From Anaeramoeba flamelloides (Eukaryota > Metamonada > Anaeramoebidae): a DNA stretch of 64,000 bases. The notes under the pieces were generated by a model. The model was not told the origin of the DNA and made no database searches. It saw nothing but the letters and a program-made list of their open reading frames with translations. The translations under genes were made by a program, and so were the position numbers. Of the stretch, positions 25,975-37,657 are shown piece by piece (position 1 is the first letter of the stretch; every line of letters starts with the position of its first letter). Where the stretch lies: assembly GCA_027625915.1 (NCBI GenBank), contig JANTQA010000015.1:5857001-5921000 (forward strand). Reading direction: 5' to 3'.

Positions 25975-26400
25975 GTGTTTCAAATTACTATAAAGTGCTT
26001 TCAAGTCCCGTGGAGTGTCATAGATGACCTAGTTTTTTCAAAATTCAAAAATAATAGAGAAAAATCAAAGATTTTACGAAATTCTTTTTAATTTTGGAAA
26101 AGTTAATGGTTATTTTTTAGAGTTTTTCTATTTTATTTGTGAAGTTTTCTAGGTTTTTTTTGGGTTTCTCTATTTTAACGGGGAAATCTATTGATTTTCG
26201 TTGGGTTTTTTTGAGTTTTATATTGTATCAGTTTAGTGTTCTAGGGTTTTTTTGAGTTTTCTATTAATATGTGAAGCGTCAATAGATTTTCCAAATAAAA
26301 AAGAAAACTCAAAAAAACCTAACGAAGGTCGATGAAATTACAAATAAACAGAAAACTCAAGAAAACCCAACTAAATCACATTCAAGAAATTTGGACACAT
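25975..26400. repeat. family B inverted-repeat block
   Basis: The block contains CCCGTGGAGTGTCATAGATG, a weak hairpin around 26030-26110, and opposing arms: GGGTTTTTTTGAGTTTTCTA on one side and AGAAAACTCAAAAAAACCTA on the other. The same arm sequences and the TAGAGTGT motif recur at 51385-51560 and, in part, at 12675-12710. It is a fold-back repeat of unknown class. Confidence 0.5.
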
Positions 26401-27110
26401 TAAAAATCAAAAATAAGGAAAAAAAATCATAATTAATTGTATTTTATCAAACGTAATATTTAAACAGATTTAAGTTATCATTATTAATAGTTTCATATGT
26501 AATCATTTTTATCCAAATAAAAGAAAAAAATATAAAACAAAAAACAAAAAATTGATGTGTCCAAAATGATGAAACTAGAGGAACACAAAATGTATTGATA
26601 AATTTGTTGAAATTTAACAAATAATTATTGATCGATCAAATGATAAGATACCAGCAATAAATTGTATGTGATTTTTCTATTTAAAAAACTCAACACTAAA
26701 CTTCTATCATCATTGTGAAAAAAAATTGTGTCAATCAAAAATTTGTTTTCGTTTTTTAAATAATAAATAATAGCAAAATGATTTTTGATCAAAGTAAAAA
26801 TATTATGAACAAATCTTACATTAAAGAAAACCCAAAGTCACTAAAAATTATAATTTTGCAAATATTTATTATTTAAAAAACGAAAACAAATTGTATATGA
26901 ATTTTTTTTAATGACCCAAATTTTTTTCACAATGGTCATCACACTAAAAAAAGTCCAGTTCTAACGAAACAGATTATGTATCTGAAAAAATGGAAATGAA
27001 AACAAAACTAAAAAGACAAAATAAAAGGTATAATCAAAATTAATTTCGAATTGAAAGTCAGGTGTAGTATTGTTATTCTTTCAACTGTTTAAATTGTATC
27101 CAAAATTTTG
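26400..27110 (+). repeat. dispersed repeat E, copy 1
   Basis: The core near 26585-26660 includes ATTGATCGATCAAATGATAA. Related cores occur at 55480-55560 (+), 56800-56860 (-) and 36215-36270 (-). A second shared part near 26940-27120 matches 55620-55800. Edges are not defined and there is no coding capacity. Confidence 0.5.
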
Positions 27111-27839
27111 AAATTTAATTTAAATATATATTTCATATAATTATAAAAAAATTGTGTACGTAATATTGATTAATTTAGATAAATTGAAATTTATGAATTT
27201 CAATATTGTTATCATTTCTAAAAAATCCAATTTTTTTAAAAAATTAAATAATTAAAATTTTTGATCTTTTGATTTTTTTCGGTTAACTTTCGGAGATTAT
27301 AGATATATTATTAAAAGACTATTTTTTTCTTTAAGAAAGTGTTTTAGTTTATATAGACATGGAAAAATGATTAGAATATAGTTTTAGCCAGAACTTGATT
27401 CACTTTTTTGGTTCAAAAAAACCTTATTATATTATAGTAAAAATAAAACTAAAACAAAAATATTTATTAGGTTTTAATATTTTTTTGCAACTAAAATTAA
27501 ATTAATTTAAAGATTAGTTAAAGGTGTTGAAGTTCTATGTTTTTATTTGGGAATTCGAAAATTTAAAGAAAAATAATTTATTTTTTGGAAAAATTGAAAT
27601 TTCATTTGATTTTTTTCTTGAAAAAAATACAACTCCCTTTTCTATGAATAGGAACACACCACCAAAATAAAAAAAAAAAATTACAACACAAAATTGAACT
27701 TATATTATACTTTTTATGAGATGAGATAATAAATTTGTCATTTTGGTACTTTTATCCAGCCAAAAATAGATATAATCTAACACAGACAATCATTCAAGTT
27801 ACAAATGGTTTTTATTTCCGATATGTATTTGTTATTGTT

Positions 27840-28940
27840 AAAACCCAGCTTGGTCATAAATAATCTCAAAAAGTAAATCTAATTAACAACAATGAGTAGC
27901 AAATCCAATATTTTGTTTAAAGATGTGATTTTAGCTAGAAAATTTTACTTAAAAAAAAGTAATTAAATATTGTTTTCTAGTCTTACTCTAAACTTAATAA
28001 CGTTTTATCCTCGTAAATTTAAAATTGAAATTGTTGTTATCCAAAAAATTATTTAAAAAAAAATAAATACCTTATTATTTTTTGAAAAATTATAGTATTT
28101 CATGGAATTTTGTTTTTCAAAACAAATCTATTCTGTATAAATCTCTTATATTCAAAAAAACAAGTATCTAAACTTTTTTAAACTTTTTAAATTCAAATTT
28201 CAACAATTAGTCTTCATTCATTTCAAATTAAAGGGTTTTTAATTATGTTTATAGTGATCAAAATAATACGTGCACAAGGGCTATAATCCATGTTTCAAAA
28301 TATAAGTCAGTCTTTTTTTTTCTTCTTGCTGCAATTCAGCATCCAATAAAGTACCCAACAGTAATGCAAAGTTCAAATCTAATTTTAAAAGTAAACTCCT
28401 TGATAATTTCAGTAAAATATAAATTATTCATGCAAATAGTTGTAAATATTTTGTAATTTTTTCTATCTTTTTTGAATTTTATTGTTATTTTGAATGATTA
28501 TCAATTTTTTCAAAAATTTACTCTATTTTTGTGATAAATTTCCCAATTTGATCCTTTATTTTGAGGATTTCTTTTTAAATAATAGTACTTTAAGAAATCA
28601 ATACCACATTTAAAAAGGGTTTATTATTGGTTTCTTAGATCTGGTTGGTGTATAGGTCTTCTATAAAAAAAAACCATATTTTATATTTTGCTACATTGAT
28701 TAAACTTTTCAACAAGTTTTATTTTAACAACATCCACTAATGTTACAGTTTATATAATTTGAATTTTTTTCATTATTAGTTTTTTGATCAACAATTCACA
28801 TTCAATTTTTAATGTTCCGACAAAAGAGTTTATCTTAGTTTTGGTGTCGATTATAAGAAATTAGAAACAAATAAAAAATACTGAAATTGTTCTGAAAGAC
28901 ATTTAGTCATTTTTTTTGTTTGGCTAACAAGACCTTTTGT
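27840..28940 (+). repeat. dispersed repeat C, longest copy
   Basis: Three consecutive blocks. Block C1 (27840-28250) and block C3 (28740-28940) match 58740-59370 in the dymeclin intron, where they are adjacent. Block C2 (28250-28720) matches 31060-31570 in the m-AAA intron, including AGTGATCAAAATAAT and GTATAGGTCTTCTATAA. C2 is therefore either an insertion in C or a segment lost elsewhere. No coding frame is seen. Confidence 0.6.
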
Positions 28941-29492
28941 TCATTAACGCAAGTGTGTCGGAGTTCAAATAAGAATTCTAAATCAAAATAGTTTTCACTA
29001 TTTATCAACCTTAAAAATTCAATTACATTCTTTATGAAACAGAATACTTCAATCATTTAGAAAAAATAACAAGAGTTTGAATTGATAAACCACACTACAC
29101 TATACTTTTGCAATTGGGTGCCTAGAGAGACTGATCTTCGAAACATAATTGTCTTGTCAATAATGATAAAATTAGTACAAAAAAAACCCTTTTAATAAAA
29201 GTTAGAAAATTCTTTATTATTTGACAATTTTCCAAAGTCCAGTTTTTGAAATCTCGTTTTAAAACCATTTCTGGAAGTAAATTCGATTTATTTTTGGCAA
29301 AGTAAAAATTGATAAAAAACGAAAAAGATTTTACTCGTAAAATTGATCATCTCAAAATAAATTCCTCAAGTAAATCCCATAACAGTAATTGAATTGGGGG
29401 ATTTGAATTCTCATTTTGAAATCATTATCCAAAGATAAAAGATTTGAAAGCTTTTATTTTTTAAATTTAGAATTTTTCTTTTTCCCATTGTT

Positions 29493-32400
29493 ATGTTTTC
29501 TTTAACATACAGTCTTCCTAACCACCATAGCCTTCCAAAAATTACAAGTCTTGTACCTCAGTCACATATTCGTTTTTTCAATTCAACATATAAAAAATCC
29601 AAAAAACAAGAACAAAAAGAAGATGAAAAAAAAGAACAAGAAAAAAAAATTATTAAGGAAAATAAAAAAGATCATGATCAAGAAAAAATAAAAGAAAAAG
29701 AAAAAAAACACCAATATCAAGATCAAGATCAAAGTCAAGATCAAGATCAAGAAAAAGAACAAGAAACAAACCAATCCAATTGGTGGAAGTTTCGACCAAA
29801 ATTTTTAAAGATAACTATGGCTTTGGTGCTTGCTGAAACAAGTTTTTATGGGCTCTACAAGTTATACAAAGCACAAAAAAGGGATGTCCCACAAATTTCA
29901 TGGCAAGTTTTTAGATCTGATGTGCTTCCTACTAATAAAGTAAAAAACTAATTTTGTTCTTCATTAAACCCCTTTCAAAACCGAAAATTGAACTTTTTAA
30001 AATTAAAACTTCTTCCCTATTCAAAAACAAATAACAAAAACAAACAATAAACAAATAACAAAATATCTTTTGTTTTAATCAAAATAAGGTTGAAAAACTT
30101 ACTGTACAAGGGAAATCTGTCACTGTGATAATGAAACCCAAGAGCAATGTTTGTCCCAAAACTTTACCCTTGCCAGATGAAAATAAACCTTACACACATT
30201 TTTGTTTTGTTATACCCAATTTGGAATATTTTGAAAAAAGATTAGAAATTGCAGAAAACCAACTCGGTATTTCAATTGATGACCGAACGCCTGTGTTGTA
30301 TTCAATGCATGAATTAGAAAGCACTTCTACTTTTTTTGAGAGACCCGAGATCATTGTTATGCTTGTCTCGATCTTTATAATTGTTTATCTTAATAATTCA
30401 TCATCGAAAAAGCCCCGCTCGTCCAATTATTTCTCTGCGCTAAGATCAAAGCCCAATGTGGTGCAGCCTAATTCCGAAAAATTGGTTACCTTTGCTGACG
30501 TTGCTGGCTTAGATGAAGCAAAACAAGAGATTAAAGAATTGGTAGATTTTTTAAATAACCCCCAGAAATACTCTCGCATTGGGGCAAAAATCCCACACGG
30601 CGCATTATTAGTAGGACCGCCTGGTACAGGCAAAACCTTACTTGCGAAGGCAGTTGCAGGGGAAGCAAACGTTCCCTTTTTCAGCATTTCAGGCTCTGAA
30701 TTCGTGGAAATGTGGGTCGGTGTCGGAGCAGCGAGGGTGAGAGACCTTTTTAAAAAAGCAAAAGAAAATAAGCCCGCAATCATATTTATTGACGAAATTG
30801 ATGCTGTTGGCAGAAAGAGATCAGACGGGAATCATGACTCAGGTTTGAAGAAATTAATTTGATTTTTGAATTTTTTGCCAAATTATTTTTTAATTTTAAG
30901 AGATCAAATTTCCTGTGGATTATAAACAGACACTAAGTTCTTTAATTACTTTTAAAAACAAGTAATAATATTAGGTATAGGAAAGAAAAGTAAAATTTTT
31001 CTGAATTAATTTTTTTTCTACAAAATGTTCAAAAAGTGATCACTAATTTTTGGAATCTACAGTGATCAAAATAATGTGTGCCAGAATAACTATAAGCCGT
31101 GTTTCAAAATATAAACCATGCTTTTTTTTCTTCTTGTTCCAATGCAAAAATTAATCTAAATACCAATAATATACCTAAGTTCAAATCCAATTGAAAGAAA
31201 ATTCGTTAGTATTTTGATCTTTTCAGTATAATTTAAATTAGAAAAGCAATTTGTTTAAAATTTTTGGTAATTTTATCTATTTTTTGAATTTTTTTGTTGA
31301 TCTTTCTTGTTTTTTTAATGATAAAAATTTTATCAAAAATTTACTCTATTTTTTAAGATAAATTTTCTAATTTGATCCTTTATTTTTAGAATTTCTTTTT
31401 AAAATAGAACTTAAAGAAATCAGTACCATATTTAATTATGGTTTATTGTTGGTTTCTTTTTTCAGTTAATGTATAGGTCTTCTATAACAAAAAAAAAAAC
31501 ACGCTTTTTATTTGGAAACAAGCAGATTAAACTTTTCTACACGCATTATTTGGACAATAGTACTTTATGATGTACAATATTTTAATCATGATTTATTACA
31601 ATTTTTTTTTGTACAAATTTTGAAAATAAAATGTTTTGAACTGTTTGGAGATAGAAGTAAGAAGAAAAAACTCCTTTAATCATCAAAAATAATTAAAAAA
31701 GAAAATCCATAAGGTAATTATATTAGAGCTAACTTGATTATAATTTTGAATAAGTATAAATTTAAAATATGTTACTTTTCAATTTTTCTAATTTTTTCAA
31801 TGGTAAAGATTAAATTGAATCTCAAATACAAATTATTTCATAGATTCTATCTTTGGAAACTTACCATATAAAACAAAAAATAATAAATTTCAAGTTAATG
31901 TTACAAACGGGAATTTTAGTGAAACAAAGATGAGAAACTCAAAGTTAAGAATTTTCATGTCTTGCAACATAAAATGGAAAATGAGAAATTTCTAGAATCC
32001 TTTTTTTTTTTTGATATCCCTTCTCAAATTATTACAACTCTTCATGTTGAAAATCAAATAAAATTCTATTGAAAATTTTTATCTGTTTTTCAGAGAAAAT
32101 TAAACAAAATACCTTAATAAATTAACTTGAATCCAGAACATTAAATCGGAAAAAGCTAGATTCTACAAAACTTTATCTTTTAAATAAGAAATGAAGAAGT
32201 CAAAGAAGAAAAAATAATTTTTAAAAATAAAAATTTTTTGTCATTCTTTTAATCGGGTTGGCTTAAATTGACAAACCAAGCTTTTAAACAAAAAATATCA
32301 AAGAGTTTGATAAAATTTAATTCGAAAAGTTAAAAGAAGTAAGGGAAATGTTAATTTCTTTTTGAAAAGAGCAAATCTTTATCTCAAACTTTTACTAACA

Positions 32401-33250
32401 TTTTGATTTTTCTTTCTCCACAATTTAATTCAGTCACTTTTGTGTTTTACTAATTCTAAATCAGTGACTCAGGATATATTCAAAAAGATAAATCTTGAAA
32501 TTATCTTTGACTATAATATTTTAGGTTTCTTTGATTTCTGTGATTTCAAATATTTTTGGTTTGAAATTAAAAAATATTTTTTTTTAAGGGTTTAAATAGG
32601 TGTAAAATCCTTTTTTCATACTTTATAAATTTTATTTTTTGAGACCAAAATGCTTTTTTTCTCAACAAGAAGTTTACTTCTCTCTAAAATAAAATCAAAG
32701 GTGTTTACTTTTTTTAACATAAAATTAATCAAATACTTTTTTATTGTTAAAAAAAGAAAGTTATAATAATTTTTTTTTTTTTGGGGGGGGGAGATTAAGA
32801 AGATTGGACTAATTAAGTACGAGAGATAAATTTCTTTTTGCTTTGAAAAAAAAATATATGACTCAAAAAAAAATGTAAAATAAAATCAAACCTTTCAGTA
32901 AATAATATATTCCCCTTAAAAAATTCAACTAAAAGAATCCAAATAGTTGAAAAAATGAATCATTAAATAAAAAAAAATTGATAATGTTATTTCGTAGATT
33001 ACAGAAGTATTTAATATTACAAGTGAAATTTTAACTAAAAAAACAATATACAATACAAAATGATCTAAAATATTTATCAAGGGTGTTTTTATGATTAATC
33101 AATAATTGATAATTATTCAGTTATTGTTTCTTCAAACTAATGTATTGAAACTAACACATTTATTAAATTTTTAGAGAAAAAAAATTAAGGATTGATTCAA
33201 AATCTCTCTTTAAAATTAAAAAAAAAAAATGCCAATTAACTGTAATGTTT

Positions 33251-33282
<32 letters not shown>

Positions 33283-35357
33283 AGTAATTTCCCAAAAGGT
33301 GGGCAAATTTATATTAAAATATATTTTTTAAATTCAGTCATAATAAAACTATTTAAATATAAAAAAAAAAAACATTAACAATCATTTATAGGTTCTTGAT
33401 ACTAATTCAAATTGTTTTATAGTATTACATTACAGAAATAAAATAAGATTAATAATTCTGATCTCGATTTTATGTGATATTTTTTAGGGAGTGAAAATTG
33501 GTTTTTATTATTTTCTTTATGATCGAATAGATTTTTTTCATAATTTCTTTAACCTTGATAAAATTTTCAAATAGAGTAAAAAACATATAAATGTATTTTA
33601 TTATTTAAAAAATCATTATTACCCATTCCATATTTCCAGTTTGTTATTGAAAATCATATTGTTTTCTTTCTCCAAAAAAAAGTATAATTTTTTTTTTCAT
33701 TTTTTGATATTATTTCGTCAAACATATTTTATAAAATAAATATCATAAATTTTGATTAAATTAATATTAATATTTCACTAAATTTAGTAATACCAATTTA
33801 AGAATAGATCTACTAGCAAAGACAAATTATTTATGAAAATAAAAAAAAATGCACTACTTTTTTGGAAATACATTATATATTTCTATGAAATTACAAAATT
33901 AAATTGACAAAACAAAAAAATTAAAAATATTCCTCAATTAAAAAATATAATTTTATTTCTTGACAATTTTATTAATCCTTATTAATATTTCTAAAATAAT
34001 CAAATAATTATTTCTTTTCGTATTAAATTTCTAATATACTTTATTTATAATTTTAACCAATTTCAAAGGATCAAGTGAAAGAGAAACAACATTGAATCAA
34101 TTACTTGTTGAATTAGATGGGTTTGGCGATCATGAAGGGATTTTAGTTTTAGCAGGAACAAATAGACCAGATATTTTAGATAAAGCATTGTTAAGACCAG
34201 GTAGATTCGATCGACAAGTTCAAATTCCATTACCTGATCTCAGCTCTCGGGAAGAAATTTTCAAAATCCATCTTCGAAAAGTAAAACTAGAAGATTCAGT
34301 CAATGCAATAGCAAAGCAATTATGCCGTGTTACTTCGGGTTTTTCAGGTGCCGATATAGCAAATGTATGCAATGAATCTGCACTCATTGCTATCCGAAAC
34401 GGAAAGGAAGTGATCACGATCAAACATTTTCTAAAAGCAATAGATCGAATTGTCTGTGGGTTGAAAAAGAAATCAAAGGTATTATCAGAGGACGAAAAGC
34501 AATTGATTGCAACTCATGAATCAGGACATGTTGTAGTTGCAAATTATTTAGACGACAAAAATGAAACTTTAAAAGTCTCAATTATCCCACGTAGTTCAAA
34601 TACACTGGGGTACGCCTGGCAAATCCCAAAGGAAATATCTTATAAAACTCAACAAGATTTAAAAGATATGATGTGTATAGCGCTTGGTGGGAGAGCCGCT
34701 GAAGAAACATGCTTTGGGCAAATTTCAACCTTAGCACTTGACGATCTTTCCAAAGTCACAAATTTGGCGTACCATTACGTAACAATGTATGGAATGAACA
34801 AAAAAATAGGCAATGTTTGTTATCACAATTTTCAAAGAATCTCTTGGTTTGTTGATGAGTCACCGTACCGAAATAGTTTCCCATTAAGCACAGATTTATC
34901 TTCAGCAATTGATATCGAGGTTCATTCAATTATTGAAGAAGCTTATGAACGTGCAAAAACAATTGTTGAAGAAGAACAAGAATGTGTACATTTAATTACC
35001 AAGAATTTAGTGGAGAAGGAAGTCCTTGAAAAAAGTGAATTAAAGTTATTAATCAAAAAATTAAAAAAATATTCAAATCATGATATTACCAAGAAACAAA
35101 ATAATTTTCAACAAGATAATCAAAATAGTGAAAATAATCAGCAGTTATTTTCCAAGGGTTGTAATGTTTTTGTAAAAAATAACGCGGTTTCGACCTCAAT
35201 AACAACACCGACATTGCCTTCTTCTTCATCAATAACGGGGAGACCCTCAAAAAATATAAAAAAAAATTTTTCGAGTTTTTTCTTTTCGAATTCGCCTTCT
35301 TTATACAATTTTATTCAAAATTTTAATAATTTTAATTGGAAAAAAATGTTAAATTAA
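29493..35357 (+). CDS. mitochondrial m-AAA metalloprotease (FtsH/AFG3/Yta12 family)
   Basis: Three exons: 29493-29939, 30089-30842, 34069-35357, giving 829 residues; phases agree at both junctions. The N-terminus is basic and hydroxylated ([11 protein letters not shown]), as in a mitochondrial presequence, followed by a Lys/Glu/Gln/Asp-rich run. Two membrane segments flank the intermembrane domain (~[17 protein letters not shown] and [14 protein letters not shown], ~237-250). The AAA domain has Walker A GPPGTGKT (~325), pore loop FVEMWVGVG, Walker B IIFIDEID (~380) and the arginine-finger region RPGRFDRQV. The protease has zinc site HESGH (~550-554). The C-terminus carries an added Asn/Ser-rich tail. 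The family degrades and extracts inner-membrane proteins from the matrix side. Two membrane segments favour m-AAA over the one-segment i-AAA type. Confidence 0.95.
29940..30088 (+). other. m-AAA intron 1 (149 bp)
   Basis: GTAAAA donor and ATAAG acceptor, phase 0 on both sides. Joining gives LPTNK | [11 protein letters not shown], as in the intermembrane domain of the family. It is the only intron other than the PLD one that is of ordinary small size. Confidence 0.85.
31060..31570 (+). repeat. dispersed repeat C, block C2 copy
   Basis: Direct repeat of 28250-28720, with shared stretches AGTGATCAAAATAAT, CTTTTTTTTCTTCTTG, AATTTACTCTATTTTT and GTATAGGTCTTCTATAA. The two copies are about 2.8 kb apart in the same orientation and flank exons 1-2 of the m-AAA gene. 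Confidence 0.6.
31590..32830 (+). repeat. dispersed repeat D, copy 1 (about 1.2 kb)
   Basis: Aligns by eye end to end with 57100-58240 in dymeclin intron 2, same orientation. Shared stretches include TTACAATTTTTTTTGTA, CTGTGATTTCAAATATTTTT and a closing T-run with GGG and AGATTAAGAA. Many small changes separate the copies and neither keeps an open frame, so both are old. The element class is unknown. Confidence 0.65.
33283..33872 (-). mobile_element. family A MITE-like element, copy 4 (reversed)
   Basis: Reverse-complement relative of copies 1-3, 590 bp, with both inverted ends clear: AAGTAATTTCCCAAAAGGTG on the left and ACTTTTTTGGAAATACATTA on the right. Bordered by TA-rich sequence on both sides, consistent with insertion at TA. 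This copy defines both ends of the family. Confidence 0.7.
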
Positions 35358-36089
35358 AAAATTTTATTCTTCATAAACCTTTTTTTTTTTTTTTTGATTT
35401 TGATTTTTAATTGTTTTTGTTGATTTAACAATAAGTGCTCAATTGTATAGTAAATTATTTTTATTGGTATTATATTTAAGTGGATTCTAAACCAAAATTC
35501 AAAAATTTCCACAAAGTTAATATGGTTTGAACAATTACAATTAGAGCAGTGAATAAAATACCGGACATGAAAAAAATCCCGGAAAAGATTTTTAATTGTG
35601 AATATTAGTAAAATTATTGTGTAATTTCATTTATTTACAATCAAATTCCCTTTTTTAAGAATCAAACTTTTTCAATTATAACTCCCCCACTTATTAGAAT
35701 GATGATTGATGAAATCACACTTGTTCAAAACACCATTCAATCAATCAAAAAACAAGAAGAAAAAACATCATTTTCCAAACTCTAGTAATACCTCAATAAA
35801 ACTCGATTGTTGTTCAAAAAAAACTTGATCAACATATGGCTATCAAACAATTACTCGAGTATTCTAGAGACTCCTTACTTTGATGAACTTTAGGTAATTT
35901 TATTACTAATCTCATAAAAAATTGGTTATTTATAATAAGGATTTCATTGAAATTAGACAAAAATTTTACTAATACTCAAGATTAAAAATCTTGTCACGTA
36001 TTTTTTTCCCTACTATATACTATTTTATTCAAATTAGAAATAAATTTTGATATTTGTAAAATCTAAAGAAAATCATCATTTCATCATTT

Positions 36090-36400
36090 GTTTTTTGTTT
36101 TCATTTCCTTTTTTCCGGTTAAGATAACTTTTTTTTGTTGAACAAAATTTTTTTCAACAGTAGATAAAAGAATTAATCTTGAGTTTTGTTCATAAGAAAA
36201 CCTTTATACAATTAGTTGGTATATTATCATTTGATAGATGAATAATTGTTGGTGAAATGTCAACAAATTAAAAGTTGGATTTTTTTGTAAGATCATTTAA
36301 TTATTTTGTACACATAGATTTTTATCATTTTTTCTTTTTATAATTTATATTGTATTTCTAAATAAAAATGATTATTTGTAAAAACGGGTCTAATATCTAC
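36090..36400 (-). repeat. dispersed repeat E, reversed partial copy
   Basis: The core at about 36215-36270, with AATTAGTTGGTATATTATCA, is the reverse complement of the E core at 26600-26650. The adjoining TTTTTATCATTTTTTCTTTT run also fits. Edges are uncertain. Confidence 0.4.
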
Positions 36401-36831
36401 ATAAAGGGTGTTTTTATATTATTTTCTCAAAAATATAAATAGTTGGATTTTTTTGCTATTTTTGATTTTGACTGTATACAAATTGTTTACATTGGGTATA
36501 TGTTTCATCCATACATATTATTTCTAATTATTTTTTTTTATTTATTTTAAGATCTATTGTCACAAGGTAGAAGCTTGTTATTTAAATATTCGTGGAACAG
36601 TGATAATAATTTATGAAAAAGTATCTTACATTTATTGAAATTTTCTATAATCTTTCAATTGAAGATCAAAATTAAAATTGTTATTTTTTCAAGGGTAACA
36701 AGAATTTTGGTTTAACATTTTTTAAGACAATCTATGGATTGATTAAATTAACTTAATATAGATACCAACTCTTCTCCAATGTGTATTATTCTTCCTAATA
36801 TTATTTCTTTGTTCTTCATCGATTGATGATC

Positions 36832-37369
36832 TAAACTCTTTTTCAGCAAAAGGGGCAGATTTATTGAAGAAATAGAACATATTCTATGGGTTTAATTCAG
36901 AACTCTTCTCATCCTAAAATTTTAAATTTTTAGATCAAAATCATTTTTTCTCATTTTGTAAATTTTTTTTTTTTTTTTCTTCTTTTTTATTTTTTTTTTT
37001 ATAAATTAAATTTGAAAACAAAAATGTTTGAAATCACAAATTAACCTTAATAAAAGTTAAGTTTTGTATATTCTTATAAAAAGAATAATTCTATAAGTAA
37101 AAAATCTTATTGTCAACAATTTTTTTTTCCTAAAGAAATTGAGAATTTTTGCAAGAGGCGTTATAATGAAAGGTGCCCAAAAAAATTGTTTACAAAAATT
37201 TTTTTTTTACGAATTTATTGTTTGTTCACGATTTTCATTTATGATTATCGACTCTAAGACGAAGTTTATTATTTCACGTATTTACTAAACAATCTAAGTT
37301 TGGTTGATTCTTAAAAATAAAGTGAATTTTTCATTTTTGGTTGGGCCCCTTTGAGTGAAATGGAGTTTA
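36832..37369. mobile_element. family H terminal-inverted-repeat element, copy 2
   Basis: A 538-bp block that begins TAAACTCTTTTTCAGCAAAA (then GGGGC) and ends GGGCCCCTTTGAGTGAAATG (then GAGTTTA). The ends are inverted and carry TA at both edges. The interior differs from copy 1, so only the ends define the family. Confidence 0.65.
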
Positions 37370-37657
37370 TAAAATAATTAATACTTGAAAAAAATTTAGG
37401 TACCTTTGACAGAAACAAAGTTTCTATTACATTACAAATAATTCAAAAAACAATATTTTTCAAATTTTAATTAATCTGTTCTAATTTTAATCCATTAGAT
37501 GGTAACAAAAAAAAATGTTTAAAAAATGATAAATATATATATTGATTTAGAAATCGATATTTCTTTAATTATGAATCTAAATATAAAAGATTAAAAAGAA
37601 AAATGTATAATAAAAAAAAAAAAAAAGAAAGAAAGAAAAAGGAAAATAATTTGTAAA

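Larger units (their letters stand above)
23310..29492. other. spacer between kinase 5' end and m-AAA protease gene
   Basis: The kinase start (-) and m-AAA start (+) diverge across this spacer. It contains a possible small ORF (23659-23829), family B material (25975-26400), repeat E (26400-27110) and repeat C (27840-28940). Promoters must lie near both ends but no element can be assigned. The stretch 23840-25970 is A+T-rich with nothing recognised. Confidence 0.6.
30843..34068 (+). other. m-AAA intron 2 (3,226 bp)
   Basis: GTTTGA donor and TTCAAAG acceptor. One base of Gly on the left and two on the right complete ..[17 protein letters not shown]. Almost the whole intron is repeat: C block C2 (31060-31570), D (31590-32830) and a reversed family A element (33283-33872). 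A (TA)n run lies at 33257-33282 and a G9 run near 32783. Confidence 0.85.
35358..37657. other. spacer between m-AAA and nicalin genes (convergent 3' ends)
   Basis: No coding signal. It contains a reversed repeat E piece (36090-36400) and family H copy 2 (36832-37369). The rest is low-complexity A+T. Confidence 0.6.

Noticed and set aside
29600-29770. Lys/Glu/Gln/Asp simple repeat in m-AAA exon 1 as a possible intron
   Set aside because: The frame stays open and such runs are common in this window's proteins; no GT-AG pair is needed.
30427-30783. Antisense open stretch of 118 codons across m-AAA exon 2
   Set aside because: Shadow of the conserved AAA coding sequence on the other strand; the same applies to 34220-34423 and 15294-15635.
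28376-31185. GTTCAAATC-type motifs resembling a tRNA B box
   Set aside because: They lie in repeat C block C2 and no A box or cloverleaf can be drawn around them.
33257-33282. (TA)n runs here and at 48988, 54953 and 62165 as centromere or origin signals
   Set aside because: Ordinary microsatellites in DNA of this composition.
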